The notes under the pieces were generated by a model that saw only the letters and a program-made list of their open reading frames with translations, was not told the origin of the DNA and did not search any database. Shown here piece after piece: positions 10,796 to 23,161 of a stretch of 64,000 nt of DNA. This DNA comes from Nannobrachium achirus (taxonomy: Eukaryota > Chordata > Actinopteri > Myctophiformes > Myctophidae). The position numbers and the translations under genes are program-made. The stretch spans positions 26,586,052 to 26,650,051 of the forward strand of contig OY997641.1 of NCBI GenBank assembly GCA_963921795.1, read 5' to 3'. Position 1 is the stretch's first letter. Every line of letters starts with the position of its first letter.

Positions 10796-11820
10796 ATGAA
10801 ATCTTCATTGCTCCAGTTACCTTACCTCTGCAAATTAAAACAAAAAAGTTTTAAATTAAATATGTATACTGTTAAAGCTGAAAAAATCAAATAGCCCTAT
10901 TTGCTCTACGTGTTTACATTTCCACAGTTCAGTGAAATTCTCTTTCATATTGTTTTGTGAATACACACAGAGGATTGGAACGTTGAAATATCATTGGTAA
11001 TATTCACCCTTTCATTAGCCCATAGCGCCAGGGACTGAAATACAGCCATGCACGGGCTGAGAAGTATGGGGTAATTCTTTAACTACTGTAGATCTGAATT
11101 TATACTTCATTTTTGGAGAGGGAAATTACATACGGTAGCTCATTATGTGGACATGCACAGGCATTCATAAGTCTCTGCCTTTTCGGCGGTGTAGATTGTC
11201 CATTCCCGCTTTTATCTAATATTAAAAGGTAATACATCTGCTACAGTATGATAAATATTTAATTAAGCATATACTATTTTCCCCGGAACTAAAATCCCCC
11301 AGAGAGACCACGCACACAACAGACGTGATTGCATAGCAGCGCACTGTAAATCTGCTCCAAAAATACATGACATTTATGAGTTACTATTAAGCATGCAGTG
11401 CTTCATGGTTTTTACACTATTAGCCACACGAGCAGCTAATTCAGGCTTTATACGAGACCCTTAGAGCCAGTGTTATCCATTAGGACAAAGTATGGTGTGC
11501 ACTTAGAAGGGAATAACGGTGTTCTTACAGTACCCCAGTAATGTGCTCTTTGTTGTTAATATTTTAGCACGACATGGGTAAGATTTCCATCCCTCCTTCG
11601 AGGTGCATGGCTGCTTGCTGCCAGCCCTTTGACGAAATGTAATGGAGGTACTTTTTTATTAAATCAGACTGGCTGAGTGGGCTAGGAGAGATACCACTGA
11701 AAATGTCCTGATTAAATCTGTGTTATCTGAGCTATATATATTTTTTTTTTCTTTTTTAAAGGACCATACCAGCGTGTTTGCATTATGCCCATATAATCTA
11801 CAGACGGTAAATGAAGCCTA
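10796..11820. other. Unique AT-rich non-coding stretch
   Basis: No repeats or coding frames recognised. It looks single-copy within the window and may include non-coding regulatory sequence, but nothing specific is seen. Confidence 0.45.
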
Positions 11821-11828
11821 TTTGGCAA

Positions 11829-12322
11829 CAGTGTTGTTTTTGACAGCAAATTTTGATTTAGTTTTAGTCATATTCTTTTGAATAAAATGTGATTTAGTTT
11901 TAGTCGTAATTTAGTCACCTGAAAAGTATTAGTTTTAGTCTAATGACTTGACTAAATATCATAAGATTTTAGGGGACTAAATCTACAGTTGATTTAGTCA
12001 ACTGAGATGTATTTTGGCAAGCCTTGATGGCATCGTAACTTGGTTGTGTGCTGAAAATAGCAGATCTACAAGCTCACAACGCATCGCGCTGGTGGCAACA
12101 CTTGAAGAGCAACCAAACATAAAATGACTCTCTTCTCCACTAGTCCCTCCCAAACATTTTAGTCTAGTTTTTATTTTGTTGACGAAATTGTCAATATATT
12201 TAGTCTTAGTTTTAGTCATCACAGCTTTGTTTTTATTTAGTTTTAATTTAGTTTTCGTCAGTGAAAAAAACACAGTCGGCAAACATTTTTCGTCATAGTT
12301 TTAGTCGACGAAATCAACACTG
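11829..12322 (+). mobile_element. Non-autonomous hAT element, family E (TTAGTTTTAGTC-rich)
   Basis: Starts CAGTGTTGTTTTTGACAG and ends CGAAATCAACACTG, with exact 8-bp TSD TTTGGCAA (11821-11828 and 12323-12330). The interior is full of TTTTAGTC and GATTTAGT repeats. A left-half hairpin module (AATAGCAGATCTACAAGCTC, about 12056-12091) is embedded. Confidence 0.92.
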
Positions 12323-12330
12323 TTTGGCAA

Positions 12331-12857
12331 GTGTGTGCATGCCGTCATCTTTCTACATCCTGTCCTGAAATGAAAGTGACACCAGAATTCTATTGGTTGA
12401 GACAGAGAAGAGGGTGGGTCAATAAATGCTATTGGTTGGGAGCTTGTCAATCGAGCTAGCCACACCCCTACTACAGCATCATCAAATCTAAAATACATGG
12501 GACCATAAATTAATGAAACGCATATCATGGTGATTGAAAGAAGACTTTAAAATACAGGTAGCGACTGGAAGCATAAAGTATTTATGACAATGTTTATTAA
12601 GGTAATAAAATCAAGAGTAAAGTTTGGCAAAAACCCATCCACTTCAATGGAGCATTATTCTTTCTGACACCAGCACTGGGGAAACAGCGACACTAGTGGC
12701 TGTAGGAAGTCTCTTCATTGAATACCAATGTGTTGAGAGAGACGTGGCCTTTTATGAAATGGAGGCGAGATTCCTATATCGCCTCAACTTGCAAGCCAGA
12801 TACTGGGCCCTTGGTTTTAGCCCAGTATAAATCACATAGACCGACAGTAAATGTATA
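12331..12857. other. Non-coding stretch with a dispersed about 54-bp repeat
   Basis: The segment 12719-12772 (starting GAATACCAATGTGTTGAGAG) recurs almost exactly at 14200-14252. Otherwise nothing is recognised. Confidence 0.6.
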
Positions 12858-13109
12858 CTTTACATCAGGGGTCTTCAATGTTTTCAGGCCAAGGACCCCT
12901 TAGTTGAGAGAGAGATGAAGCAGGGACCCCCTCAACCTCTTCATAGATTCCATATATAGTTTAATTGTTTGACAGCACAATCATCTGTGTATTTTGGATT
13001 CATGTCGAGTTTTCAGATATTTAACCACTGGAACGGTCAATAATCAATAAACTTGACCTTTCACTCTGTACTTAGTCTGCTCTTTTTCCACAATACACCA
13101 AAGCTCTTT

Positions 13110-13169
13110 GCCAAAAATAGAAGATCTACAAGCTCACAACGCTTCGCTTGTAGATCTTTTATTTTTGGC
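13110..13169. repeat. Palindromic hairpin module
   Basis: GCCAAAAATAGAAGATCTAC and AAGCTC are answered by GCTTGTAGATCTTTTATTTT and TGGC. The AGAAG variant on the left arm is matched by CTTTT on the right. Confidence 0.85.
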
Positions 13170-13682
13170 TACATTTCTACCCTGCCAAAAAAGACGTTTT
13201 CTATAATAAAAACGTCTTTTTAACTATGGACCTCCCTGCCAGACGTCTTCTGGACGTCTTTTTTTTTTTTTAATAATTAAAAAAAAAAAAAATTGAAAAA
13301 AAAACAATTGGACCTCCAACAGTGTACCGATCGCGATCGCGAAATTGCATGTTTAATGTTTAACCCCCATACCAACCCCATCTTTCAAACACGGCAGCCA
13401 TGTTTGTTTACATTTGAAGAAAACATAAGGGCTGCCTTCTCCTGAATGCCTGAACGGATTTCCAAGCGGATTTTTTTGTTTGAAAGCTGTGAAAAGCATG
13501 CACATGCATAGTGCATGATCTGTGCACGAATGTGTGTACCAGCGTGCACACTATTTTTTTAACCCTTTGTTGGCGAACCGGCAATATAAGAGGTCCCACT
13601 TTAAATATGGCACCGACTGAGTTTAATATAAAAATAAATATATAGGCTATACACCACTCAAAGATTTGGAGGACCCCCTGTA

Positions 13683-13826
13683 GTTTGATTGATTGAAGAC
13701 TTTATTAGAAGTTTGCATAGGAAAAAGTACAGTTTCATTTCACTGGTACAAGGTCTACTAAAAGGAGATCCTAGAAAAGACTAAGCTTATTTCCATAGGA
13801 AACCATTGAAGTATCTCATATAACAT
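13683..13826 (-). mobile_element. LINE 3'-end fragment inserted in hAT element
   Basis: Reverse complement of the LINE tail at 48838-48976. It shares CTTTTTCCTATGCAAACTTC, AATAAAGTCTTCAATCAATC and GACCTTGTACCAGTGAA. It lies between GGACCCCCTGTAGT and GTAACTCTGAGGA of the host element. Confidence 0.8.
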
Positions 13827-14199
13827 CGTAACTCTGAGGACCCCCTTAGGGGTCCCGGACCTCCTGTTGAAGACCCTTGCTTTACATGATACTAAAGCGT
13901 CCATTTTCCGAACCATCCCACAGTTAACCACAATATCACAGTGTTTAAACCCCCAAAGACTGCAGGCGCCTGAGTCTGACATGACCCGGCTTGCCATACC
14001 GTAGCTCTTAAACAGCTCTGCCATGCCATTAGTTGTAATAACACTAAGGAAGAATGGCGACATTAATGATATAGCGCCCCACATTTGCATAGATAATTGC
14101 CTTTTTTATATATATATATAATTGTAATTACTCTCATAGATTGCTGCCTCTGACACCAAATGCCACAAAGATAATAATTGTGCTGTCAGGGCAGAGTGT

Positions 14200-14252
14200 G
14201 TGAATACCAATGTGTTGAGAGAGACGTGGCCTTTTATGAAACGGAGGCGAGA
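14200..14252 (+). repeat. Second copy of the repeat at 12719-12772
   Basis: Near-identical run starting GAATACCAATGTGTTGAGAG and ending in GGAGGCGAGAT. The two copies are about 1.5 kb apart on either side of a hAT element. Confidence 0.8.
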
Positions 14253-14296
14253 TAATGCTACCGTACATAGGAATATTCTAAGTGTTGTACTGTGCT

Positions 14297-14647
14297 CATG
14301 GATGTGCAGAGAATGTTAGAGGGGCAGGGGCTGAAATATCTAAAAGGGCCTTTTGGTGAAAATGACAAAAATAGCAGACCTCCTCCAAGCTTGAGCTTGC
14401 AATTCTCTTGAATGCTGCCTTCAGGTATGGCATGGAAAGAGGGCATTTTCATTTTTTTCACCATAGTAAAAACTGCATTCGTGGTCCGGAGAGAGCACTT
14501 TTTACGGGCGGATAAAAGGGCAGGGGTTCAAGCCTAGCCTGATCTCAGACTCAGCTCGAGTCCACTCTGAGAGTGGGCGGGGTCTATGGTCTGGAAGCAG
14601 GCTAGTTCAAGCCCCCTCTGATGTCTATGTGTGCACGCACGTGCCTG
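14297..14647 (-). mobile_element. hAT element, family D, minus orientation
   Basis: Plus-strand ends CATGGATGTGCAGAGAATG and TGTGCACGCACGTGCCTG. Flanks ACTGTGCT and ACCATGCT agree at 6 of 8 positions, an eroded TSD. A partial hairpin module (AAAAATAGCAGACCTCC, about 14370-14402) and a short GC-rich insertion near 14535-14603 are present. Confidence 0.75.
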
Positions 14648-14655
14648 ACCATGCT

Positions 14656-15256
14656 TAACACTTCAGCCAGACGAAATAGAATGGTTGTTGGTAGATTAGC
14701 CGTGACATTTCTATTATTGTATTATGATCTGAGACATAATATTATGTTTATAAACATGAGCCCGCCACCCCTCCTTCTTGAACCGCGCCGTTGTTTTTTT
14801 CTTTTTTTTCAATCCCCCGGTCATTTGCTCACCATGAATATCTGGATCTCCATCGGGATAAAGTGGAGGTTTAGGCCGAGGCATCGTTTCCCCGTGCGTT
14901 TCGCGTGCGCGATCCGTGTGCATATAATCCAAGCATATGGTCCAGGTCCAGGTCCAGGTACTGAACGGTCGATGTGAGCATTTTGGCTAGCTTAGCCCTT
15001 AGCACTCCAGCTATGCTAATGTAATCGTCTAAACAGTAAACGGACAGCAGCAAGGAAGCCTGAAGAAGGAAAGGACCTGACGTCACTTCTGCGTCATGTC
15101 AGAGCAGCATGAGCTATCGATGGACGAGTGGTGACTATAGGGAAGTTTAGACGATCGCCGATTTTCGGATAAAAATCATTTATTTCGGCTGAGACTCCTT
15201 GCTCAGATGTCCGGTATATGTTTTAATATTAAGGGGCTCCCCGTGGCTTGGAAAGG
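14656..15256. other. Non-coding stretch, nothing recognised
   Basis: Contains tandem AGGTCC near 14940-14955 and no supported gene. Confidence 0.45.
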
Positions 15257-15261
15257 GTTAA

Positions 15262-15701
15262 GTACAGTTTTGAGGTATCTTTACGTTACTGGAGTGTTTC
15301 CAAATTTCTGTACTTTTGAATTGTGAGCTTGTAGATCTGATCTGCCATTTTCTGCTTTCTGCTTAATGAATACTTAATAAAAACCTTTGTACTTTTTACT
15401 CAAGTTCAATTCCAGACTTTTACTTCTACATTTATACTTTTATTTAAAGGGGAAAACCACCCATTTTCAATATTGTCATTAATATACCTTAGACGAGTTG
15501 AGTTGCCTAGAACTGGAGGATTGATTTTGGGGTTTGTATTATAAAGTACACCGAGTTTACATCACACCGTTGTACTTACCCCAATATAATACAAACCCCA
15601 AAATCAATCCTCCAGTTCTAGGCAACACAGAAGGTTCAATATTGAAAATAGGTGGTTTCCCCTTTAAGTAAAAAATATGTGAGTACCTCTTTCCACCACT
15701 G
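15262..15701 (-). mobile_element. hAT element of the AGTGGTGGAAA family, host of a TTAA element
   Basis: Ends TTTCCACCACTG at 15701 and contains stretches such as TACTTTTTACTCAAGTTCAA that match the inverted form of the 34166/50159 element. A partial hairpin module (GTGAGCTTGTAGATCTGATC) is at about 15325-15348. The other end is truncated. Confidence 0.7.
15444..15667. mobile_element. TTAA-flanked palindromic MITE
   Basis: TTAA at both ends with inverted ends AGGGGAAAACCACCCATTTT and AAAATAGGTGGTTTCCCCTT. Long inner arms include AACTGGAGGATTGATTTTGG and its complement. It interrupts the surrounding hAT element. TTAA targets are used by piggyBac and Kolobok transposons. Confidence 0.85.
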
Positions 15702-16000
15702 GAATGGAAATAAAACATTTTACAGTGTACATAACGTGCCACCCGATGCTCTCTGCATGCATGTAGTGAAAGATGCATGCCTTGCTTGGCCATTTCAACC
15801 AATCAGGCTCATTAAAAACCTGTTGGCAGAACCCTCTGCATTTTTAATGAAGCAGCGAGCATTCGGGATTCCGCCAGATGTTTTATTCATTGCACTTAAA
15901 TATAAATGGCATATCATCAATGTTGAATGTGGTTTTCGACATATGTGTTTTGTTCATAACCCGGCTGATTATGCTAATGTCAATGACGTGGTACTGGTTG

Positions 16001-16004
<4 letters not shown>
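15702..16004. other. Unique non-coding stretch
   Basis: Single-copy in the window; AT-rich, no gene seen. Confidence 0.45.
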
Positions 16005-16065
<61 letters not shown>

Positions 16066-16202
16066 TGTTTGTGGGTGCTTGCGTGTGTGTGTGTAAGTAG
16101 TAGTCTGTGCACGTGTGTGCATGTTTTTTGTATTATGGTTAGAAACCTGTTCACCCCGTACGCGCACACGCACACACACACACACACACATACGCACACA
16201 CA
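16005..16202. repeat. (GT)n tract and later (CA)n tract
   Basis: GT repeats at 16005-16062, GTGTGT remnants to 16094, then CA repeats at about 16160-16202. Confidence 0.9.
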
Positions 16203-16326
16203 CTTCGGGGGCATTATTGTGCTCCAGTGATCCATCGGATTCCCCAGGCCAAATAACTGCAGTCACACTCTATACAAGTATACATCAATGCCGTAGCAAC
16301 CCTATTTCAGCCATAGAGCATGAGGA

Positions 16327-16360
16327 CAAACACGCACACGCACGCGCACGCACGCACACA

Positions 16361-16396
<36 letters not shown>

Positions 16397-16398
16397 CA

Positions 16399-16494
<96 letters not shown>
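16327..16494. repeat. (CGCA)n/(CA)n microsatellite
   Basis: CGCA tetranucleotides followed by about 50 CA units. Confidence 0.95.
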
Positions 16495-16495
<1 letters not shown>

Positions 16496-16925
16496 TGTTA
16501 GCTCAACCATGGCAGACCCTCATACCAATCCCAAGCCAACTATCGCTCTAAACAAGGCAAGCAACCGTGCATGTACATGTAATGCAACACGTTACCCAAT
16601 AAACGTGGGATGTGGTGCCTATGGGATTTTCATTTAGACATGTACGGTTAGGTTTTAAGGTTAGTGCATGGTGGTGAAATGCACAATTCTACTTGACTCT
16701 CAGCAATATGTCAGCCAGTTGAACCTCTATGCTGGCTCTCAGCCTACAGTAATTACACTAACAATACAACATGCACCATATAAGCAGAGATAAGCAGTGA
16801 AAAGACAATCAATTTCATATACGAATAGTGCCTTTGTTATTGTGGAAAGCTCAAAAGAGATATTGTATGAGACTGAATGCAGCATCCTACTCATAGATGC
16901 TTCTACGCCTGTACTTCACATCTTC
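16495..16925. other. Non-coding stretch, nothing recognised
   Basis: No supported gene or element. Confidence 0.45.
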
Positions 16926-16929
16926 ACAG

Positions 16930-17860
16930 ACACCAGGATACTACTGACCATGATACTGTCACCAGGATACTGACCAGGATATTGACCAGGATACTGACCT
17001 GCAGGATATTCGCCAGGATACTGACACCAGGATACTGACACCAGGATACTGGCACTACTGACCAGCTAGGATACTGACACCAAGATACTGACAATACTGA
17101 CCAGGATACTGACACCAGGATACTGACACCAGGATACTGACACAAGGATACTAACACCAGGATACTGACCAGGATACTGACACTAGGATACTGACACCAG
17201 GATACTGACCAGGATACTGACACCAGGATACTGACAATACTGACCAGGATACTGACACCAGGATACTGACACCAGGATACTGACACAAGGATACTAACAC
17301 CAGGATACTGACCAGGATACTGACACTAGGATACTGACACCAGGATACTGACACCAGGATACTGACACTAGGATACTGACACTAGGATACTGACACTAGG
17401 ATACTGACATCAGGATACTGACACTAGGATACTGACACCAGGATACTGACACCAGGATACTGACACAAGGATACTAACACCAGGATACTAACACCAGGAT
17501 ACTGACACAAGGATACTAACACCAGGATACTGACACTACTGACACCAGGATACTGACACTAGGATACTGACACTAGGATACTGACACTAGGATACTGACA
17601 CTAGGATACTGACACCAGGATACTGACACTAGGATACTGACACCAGTATACTGACACTAGGATACTGACACTAGGATACTGACACCAGGATACTGACACC
17701 AGTATACTGACACTAGGATACTGACACTAGGATACTGATACCAGGATACTGACCAGGATACTGACACCAAGATACTGACCAGGATACTGACACCAGGATA
17801 CTGCCACCAGGATACTGACCAGTATACTGGCACCAGAATACTGACCAGGATGCTGACACA
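16930..17860. repeat. Minisatellite, unit about 14 bp (CCAGGATACTGACA)
   Basis: About 0.93 kb of tandem units mixing 14-bp (CCAGGATACTGACA) and 12-bp (CCAGGATACTGA) lengths, with variants carrying CTAGG, CAAGG or CAGTATAC. Blocks of variant units recur in the same order, which points to expansion by larger duplications. Confidence 0.97.
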
Positions 17861-18297
17861 TGCATCACAAATAATCAAATATTGTGCTTGTAAGACCATT
17901 AAGTTATGCAGTAATGTTGTTATCACATGAGTAAATATCTTTGATGCATACGGAAATTCCACAAGGCTTCATTCACTTGAACGTCCATCACTATTTATAA
18001 ATCGATATGACATTACACACAGACAGAGTGATGCACATGCAGCAGTGGTTCTTCTTTAAACCACTGAATGTCAAAGCCTTGAGGCAGACAGCCATACTGT
18101 AGCACATTAACAGAATAAAGAATAAATATAATTTTAGCTATGAGCTACAATTAATGATCTGGGCATTAGTCTTTTAGCCAACAGCGATCAAGAAACAATT
18201 AGACTGTAAGGGTAACATAACCTTGACTCAGTTTCAAAGGGACCTATTGTGGAGTTTTAGTTTGCAGAATTGTCTGTGTTCATTGTTCAGTGTTCAT
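17861..18297. other. Non-coding stretch, nothing recognised
   Basis: AT-rich, no supported gene or element end. Confidence 0.45.
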
Positions 18298-18439
18298 TTA
18301 ACTGTAAGAGTGTACAAATGGAACCAAATGGTCTATTAAGATTCCATGTAGTTCCATTTGTATACACTCTGAGAGTTAAACATTCGTAAAGGTCCATTAC
18401 ATTGTGGTTCCATTTGCACACTCTCAGAGTCGATGTTAA
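18298..18439. mobile_element. Possible TTAA-flanked MITE
   Basis: TTAACTGTAAGAGTGTACAA on the left and TTTGCACACTCTCAGAGTCG then ATGTTAA on the right, with an extra inverted AGTTCCATTTGTATACACTC inside. TTAA lies at both borders. Confidence 0.6.
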
Positions 18440-19880
18440 AGTGTAGGCAAGGCCTACATGGTGCAGAAGGTGAGTGAACAGAATTGTCATTTTATTCTCA
18501 ATATAAATATTGTCAACAAACATGGCATGGCATAATTATGACTTGTGTATAGCTTTTATTTATCTTCCTATGCTGTAGCAATATTGAGGATTATATTATA
18601 TAGCCTATAATTATTAAACCGTCAGCATTGAGAACAAGAGAAAAAGACAAAGGATTTATTTATCCATGCACATTCTTGTTCGAATGGCTCAGAGACATTT
18701 CTTTATTTAAAAAAAGACAGATAATACATTCCCATCACATATCCAGTGTTTACTTGCCCTGGGTGCTCTTCTTATCCAACCTTGGGCAGGCTGTATTATA
18801 CGCCAGCCCTCGGTTGGCTCAGCTTGGGCAATGACAAATCCCCTGGGGGAAGGTTTATCTTGTCATCCATATTGTGCCTCACTATTAAAAGCATTCACAG
18901 GTTTTTCCTCCCAATGTAGTTGTTTTGCCAATTTCAGACCGAGGTCCTTTGAATAAACATTTATTTGAATGGTTCTACAGGACCCACAACCACCCTAAAT
19001 ACTTCATCGACTGGTTTCTCCCAGGAGTGTACTTGGCCCGTTTCTTTTTTGTCCCCTAGACAAAATGTCATCGCTTACAGTTCACAGCTTGTATCAGTAT
19101 ACAGTATAATTACATAACAGCCTGCAACGCGCCTCCTCAGCTATAGTCAGACAACTTCAACACCAGTCTCAACTACACCTGCTACAAGATCTACATTGAC
19201 GCAATGATTCATTAATGTGCTCTGTGTTTTGTTGTTTGTTTGTTTTGTGTTCCCCCCTGGTTGATGTTGTTTGATTAGTCCTGTTCATTCTTAATTTTCT
19301 CTTGTGCTGTGTTGTAGTGTTTTGTTTTGTTTCTTTTTTGTTTTGTTCCGAATACGGATATGCTTTTTTTATGTAGGCCTATTCTGTAATTTGCTGAACC
19401 CCCCATCTCAAGGGGTTATTCCCAAAAAAGAAACGTCAATGTGCTCCTTTTGAAACTCACCCTGGTGTGAAATGTTTCACCACCAATCATTAGCAATCAA
19501 CAAGGCAATGCAATTAACTTGACAGAGTTACTAACATTAACAAACACTTCACTAGTAAGGGTGGAAGACACTTTTTATTTAGAAAACAATATACTACTGT
19601 ACATGTCACATAATAGAAGTCTCTAGTTTCAGCTCTGTCTGCCGCTCAACTAGTTCTGGTGCAGATTAGAGATTTTGAGCTTCAAAACTTTCCCCCTGAT
19701 TGGCACCAATAAGATAGGAGGTTCTAGTGACATAATATTTCTGACAATATTAGGGGCCGAATTATCTTTCAGACAAAATGACCATTTGCAGTATATTATT
19801 ATCCTGTTGTCCTCATTTCAAGTGAAATCCGAAAATCATGATGTGCAGATAAGAGGTTTTGCATTTTGGCCATCGATATA
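18440..19880. other. Unique non-coding stretch
   Basis: Largely single-copy sequence with no coding frame that looks like protein. T-rich tracts occur near 19200-19360. Nothing else recognised. Confidence 0.45.
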
Positions 19881-20126
19881 TCGTAATTGCTGGACTATAA
19901 GCCGCTGCTTTTTTCACATGTTTTGAACCCTGCGGCTTATACAACGGTGTGGCTTATATATAGATTGTTACAGCTAATGGCCACCAGGGGCGCTCTAGCG
20001 GGAAGCAGGAACGACACCTGCGGCTTATAGTCAGGTGCAGCCTATATATGTAAACATTTGTTTTTTGTTCTAAATTTATTTGGTGCGGCTTATATTCAGG
20101 TGCGGCTTATAGTCCAGCAATTACGG
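19881..20126. mobile_element. TA-flanked MITE (mariner-type target)
   Basis: Ends TCGTAATTGCTGGACTATAA and TTATAGTCCAGCAATTACGG, bordered by TA on both sides. The interior has several GCGGCTTATA motifs in both orientations. No transposase. Confidence 0.85.
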
Positions 20127-20128
20127 TA

Positions 20129-20690
<562 letters not shown>

Positions 20691-20963
20691 TAAGTACCAT
20701 GCATAGTAGTACATAAGAACCGCAGGAATACATTAACATAAGCAACGGAGGGTGAGACAAATTCCGTCCGGTTGATCCGGTCTGTCTCCCAAGCCTCCGT
20801 ACTCCGGATGATTTAGATCCATTCCGTATACGGACGCTTACAGACAGCACCCAACTGGACGGACTGAACGTACAAGATGTATATCCGTAACAAGAAGTAC
20901 CCACGACCACCGTTATAAAACATAGGCGCAGTAGTGATGAAAATTACTTTAACTCTGCTCTAA

Positions 20964-21749
20964 CAGCGGTTCTCAAACTGTGTGTCCCAATAATAAATAT
21001 ATTTTATCAAGAAACGGAAAGAAGGTCGTTGAAGAGGACGCCTCGACTCCTCACTCATCACGCATCAACAGTCATCAGCTGAGCACAGACAGCGAGGCAC
21101 ACAAGTCACAAGAAGAGATGATGATGCGGCTCATTTATTACTTGGGAATTATGTTCAATATACGGTATGAGCGGGTGTGTACGTGTGTTTTGTTATAATT
21201 AGCCTACTCCGGGTCCGCATCCATGTGGTTAAATTTGTACCCTCGCGGAGTAGCATCTACCGCCGATAATGTTGCCGACAGACAGCAGATCCAGTCCAGA
21301 CTGTTACCACGTATTTATACTGTACCAATTCTACCAAACATCACGGCGGGTCAAAAATCTGTGGTTCTACATATTTTGGCTAAATGCTTCGGTTTTTACA
21401 CGTGTGAGAACCACCTTCATGTGGCGCGCGGACGCAAACGGGAGCAGAATTGGAGCGGAGAGCGTGTCGGCACATAAATAATGTGCATGTCTACTATGCA
21501 TGGCGACGGAGTTACCGTACGTAGTTCCTCACCCAAAACGTACACAAAATCAACCAAACATAACTATAAATGGCCCTTGAGAGGGAGAGGAGCGTCCATT
21601 CGCTTCACACTGGTCACAACAACCTCACATTTTTGAAGCGTTTCTTGATTAAAATATATTCCTTATTTTTTTTGTTGCCAACGTGCAACCCCAACGGCAC
21701 CTTCCCGCAACCCCACTATGGGTCGGGACACATAGTTTGAGAACCGCTG
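20964..21749 (+). mobile_element. Non-autonomous hAT element (CAGCGGTTCTCAAAC ends)
   Basis: Ends CAGCGGTTCTCAAACTGTG and CATAGTTTGAGAACCGCTG form a clear terminal inverted repeat typical of hAT/Charlie-like elements. The flanking 8-mers do not match, so the TSD has been lost or a border has changed. Confidence 0.8.
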
Positions 21750-21823
21750 TTGTAGAGGAAGTGATAGAGGAAGAATAGTGAGGGAGGGAGAGAGGGAGCG
21801 AGAGGGGCGAGAATGCTGTGTGA

Positions 21824-21825
<2 letters not shown>

Positions 21826-21860
<35 letters not shown>

Positions 21861-21890
21861 GCGTGTGCGTGTGTGTGTGTGTGTGTGTTC
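21826..21890. repeat. (GT)n microsatellite
   Basis: GT repeats with GTGCGT interruptions. Confidence 0.9.
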
Positions 21891-22227
21891 ATGCATGTGC
21901 ATGTGCATACGTGTCTGGATGACATGCATGTGGAACTAAATGTGCGCATATGGAATGAGACCTCTAGCTGTGGGAGTGCAAATTGGGAGTGAGAAATCAG
22001 CTGAATCAGTGAGTCTGATAATTGACGGGTGAATGTGACTGGGAGAAATTGCCTGTGGACCATCGGGGACAATTTGGCTCAATGCTTCATTTGCTGCAGG
22101 CCTCCGCGTGCGTTCCCAAGACTCGCCTTGGGACCAGTCCAGTCATTTCATGCCGGGATATACAACTGCAAGCAAGATCATTCAAGAACATTTCATTGGT
22201 TAAGCGTTACAGCGCCGTCTGTTCTGA

Positions 22228-22231
22228 GAGA

Positions 22232-22317
<86 letters not shown>
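22228..22317. repeat. (GA)n microsatellite
   Basis: About 45 GA units, a homopurine tract. Confidence 0.95.
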
Positions 22318-22320
<3 letters not shown>

Positions 22321-22967
22321 CATTAAATGCAAAGAGTGGATGAATGTGATGGCTTGATGGGTACTGTCTTGCAACTCTTTCAAATGCTGTGTGGATGAAT
22401 AGTAAAGAATAGTAAAATATTATACAACCAACTTTCAGGGACTTTTAGAGCCCATGCGTGCGCGTGCGTGTGCATGTGCATGTGTTGAAACCCACGAGGG
22501 AAGTTCTGTTGTCAAGGCATTCCAAATTGTGTAGTCCAAATTGGAAGCAGACAGCTACAGTATATAGCCATCTGTGTCTCTATCCATGTAAACATGGCTT
22601 TTGTGTTGTTGGGCCGAGAAAGACAGGCTGTGTGCGTACGTGTGTGAGTGTGTGTATGAGTGTGTGTGCTACAGTATACCAGACTGCAGTGCAGCTGCAC
22701 AGTGCTCAGCTCAGTTTTACTTTTTAGTAGTTATACACCTTTTTATGGTGATGCAAATGGTAACCCGGTGTCAGCAGGCCTCGTTCAGGGAGCCCCAGAT
22801 GATTAGCTTAATGTGAAACCTTTTTTTCTTTCACTCAACAGTAAACAAACCTACATAAAGTTTGAGTGTATAGAGGGTATAATGCACATTTATAAAGTGA
22901 CAATTTAAGGACTTTTTAAAATGACAAATCAAACATCAGCCAAATTGTCAAATATTAGAGGCAGAGA
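22318..22967. other. Non-coding stretch, nothing recognised
   Basis: Short GTGTGT tracts near 22640-22670 only. Confidence 0.45.
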
Positions 22968-23042
22968 TTGTGAAAATAGCCGATCCTCACATCGCCTCGC
23001 ATTGCTAGGCGTAGTGAGCATGTAGATCTGCTATTTTCACAA
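22968..23042. repeat. Palindromic hairpin module, diverged arms
   Basis: Outer stem TTGTGAAAATAGC/GCTATTTTCACAA is perfect. Inner arms (GATCCTCACATCGCCTCGCA against GGCGTAGTGAGCATGTAGAT) are more diverged than in other copies. Confidence 0.85.
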
Positions 23043-23082
23043 ACCAGAACCATGTTCTACAAAATGTAATGCCTCAACTCTT

Positions 23083-23161
23083 AGTGCTCAAATGGGGATC
23101 CCCCCCAAATGGGGGGGATCCCCATTTGGGGGTCGCGGCCTGAAAAGGTTGAGAACCACTG
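23083..23161 (+). mobile_element. hAT right-end fragment with palindrome
   Basis: Ends AAAAGGTTGAGAACCACTG, a hAT-type terminus. Just before it, AAATGGGGATCCCCCCC is mirrored by GGGGGGGATCCCCATTT. Confidence 0.65.

Larger units (their letters stand above)
12866..13879 (+). mobile_element. hAT element, family A, enlarged by internal insertions
   Basis: Starts CAGGGGTCTTCAATG and ends GTTGAAGACCCTTG, with exact 8-bp TSD CTTTACAT (12858-12865 and 13880-13887). Relative to the 408-bp copy at 1681 it carries about 0.5 kb of extra sequence (about 13190-13640) and a LINE-tail insertion (about 13683-13826). Confidence 0.9.

Noticed and set aside
16930-17860. CRISPR-like repeat array
   Set aside because: Units are directly adjacent, with no unique spacers, in a eukaryotic genome.
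16924-17962. Minus-strand frames with SVSWCQYPGVSILV repeats
   Set aside because: They reflect the minisatellite and change frame with unit length; there is no protein-like flank.
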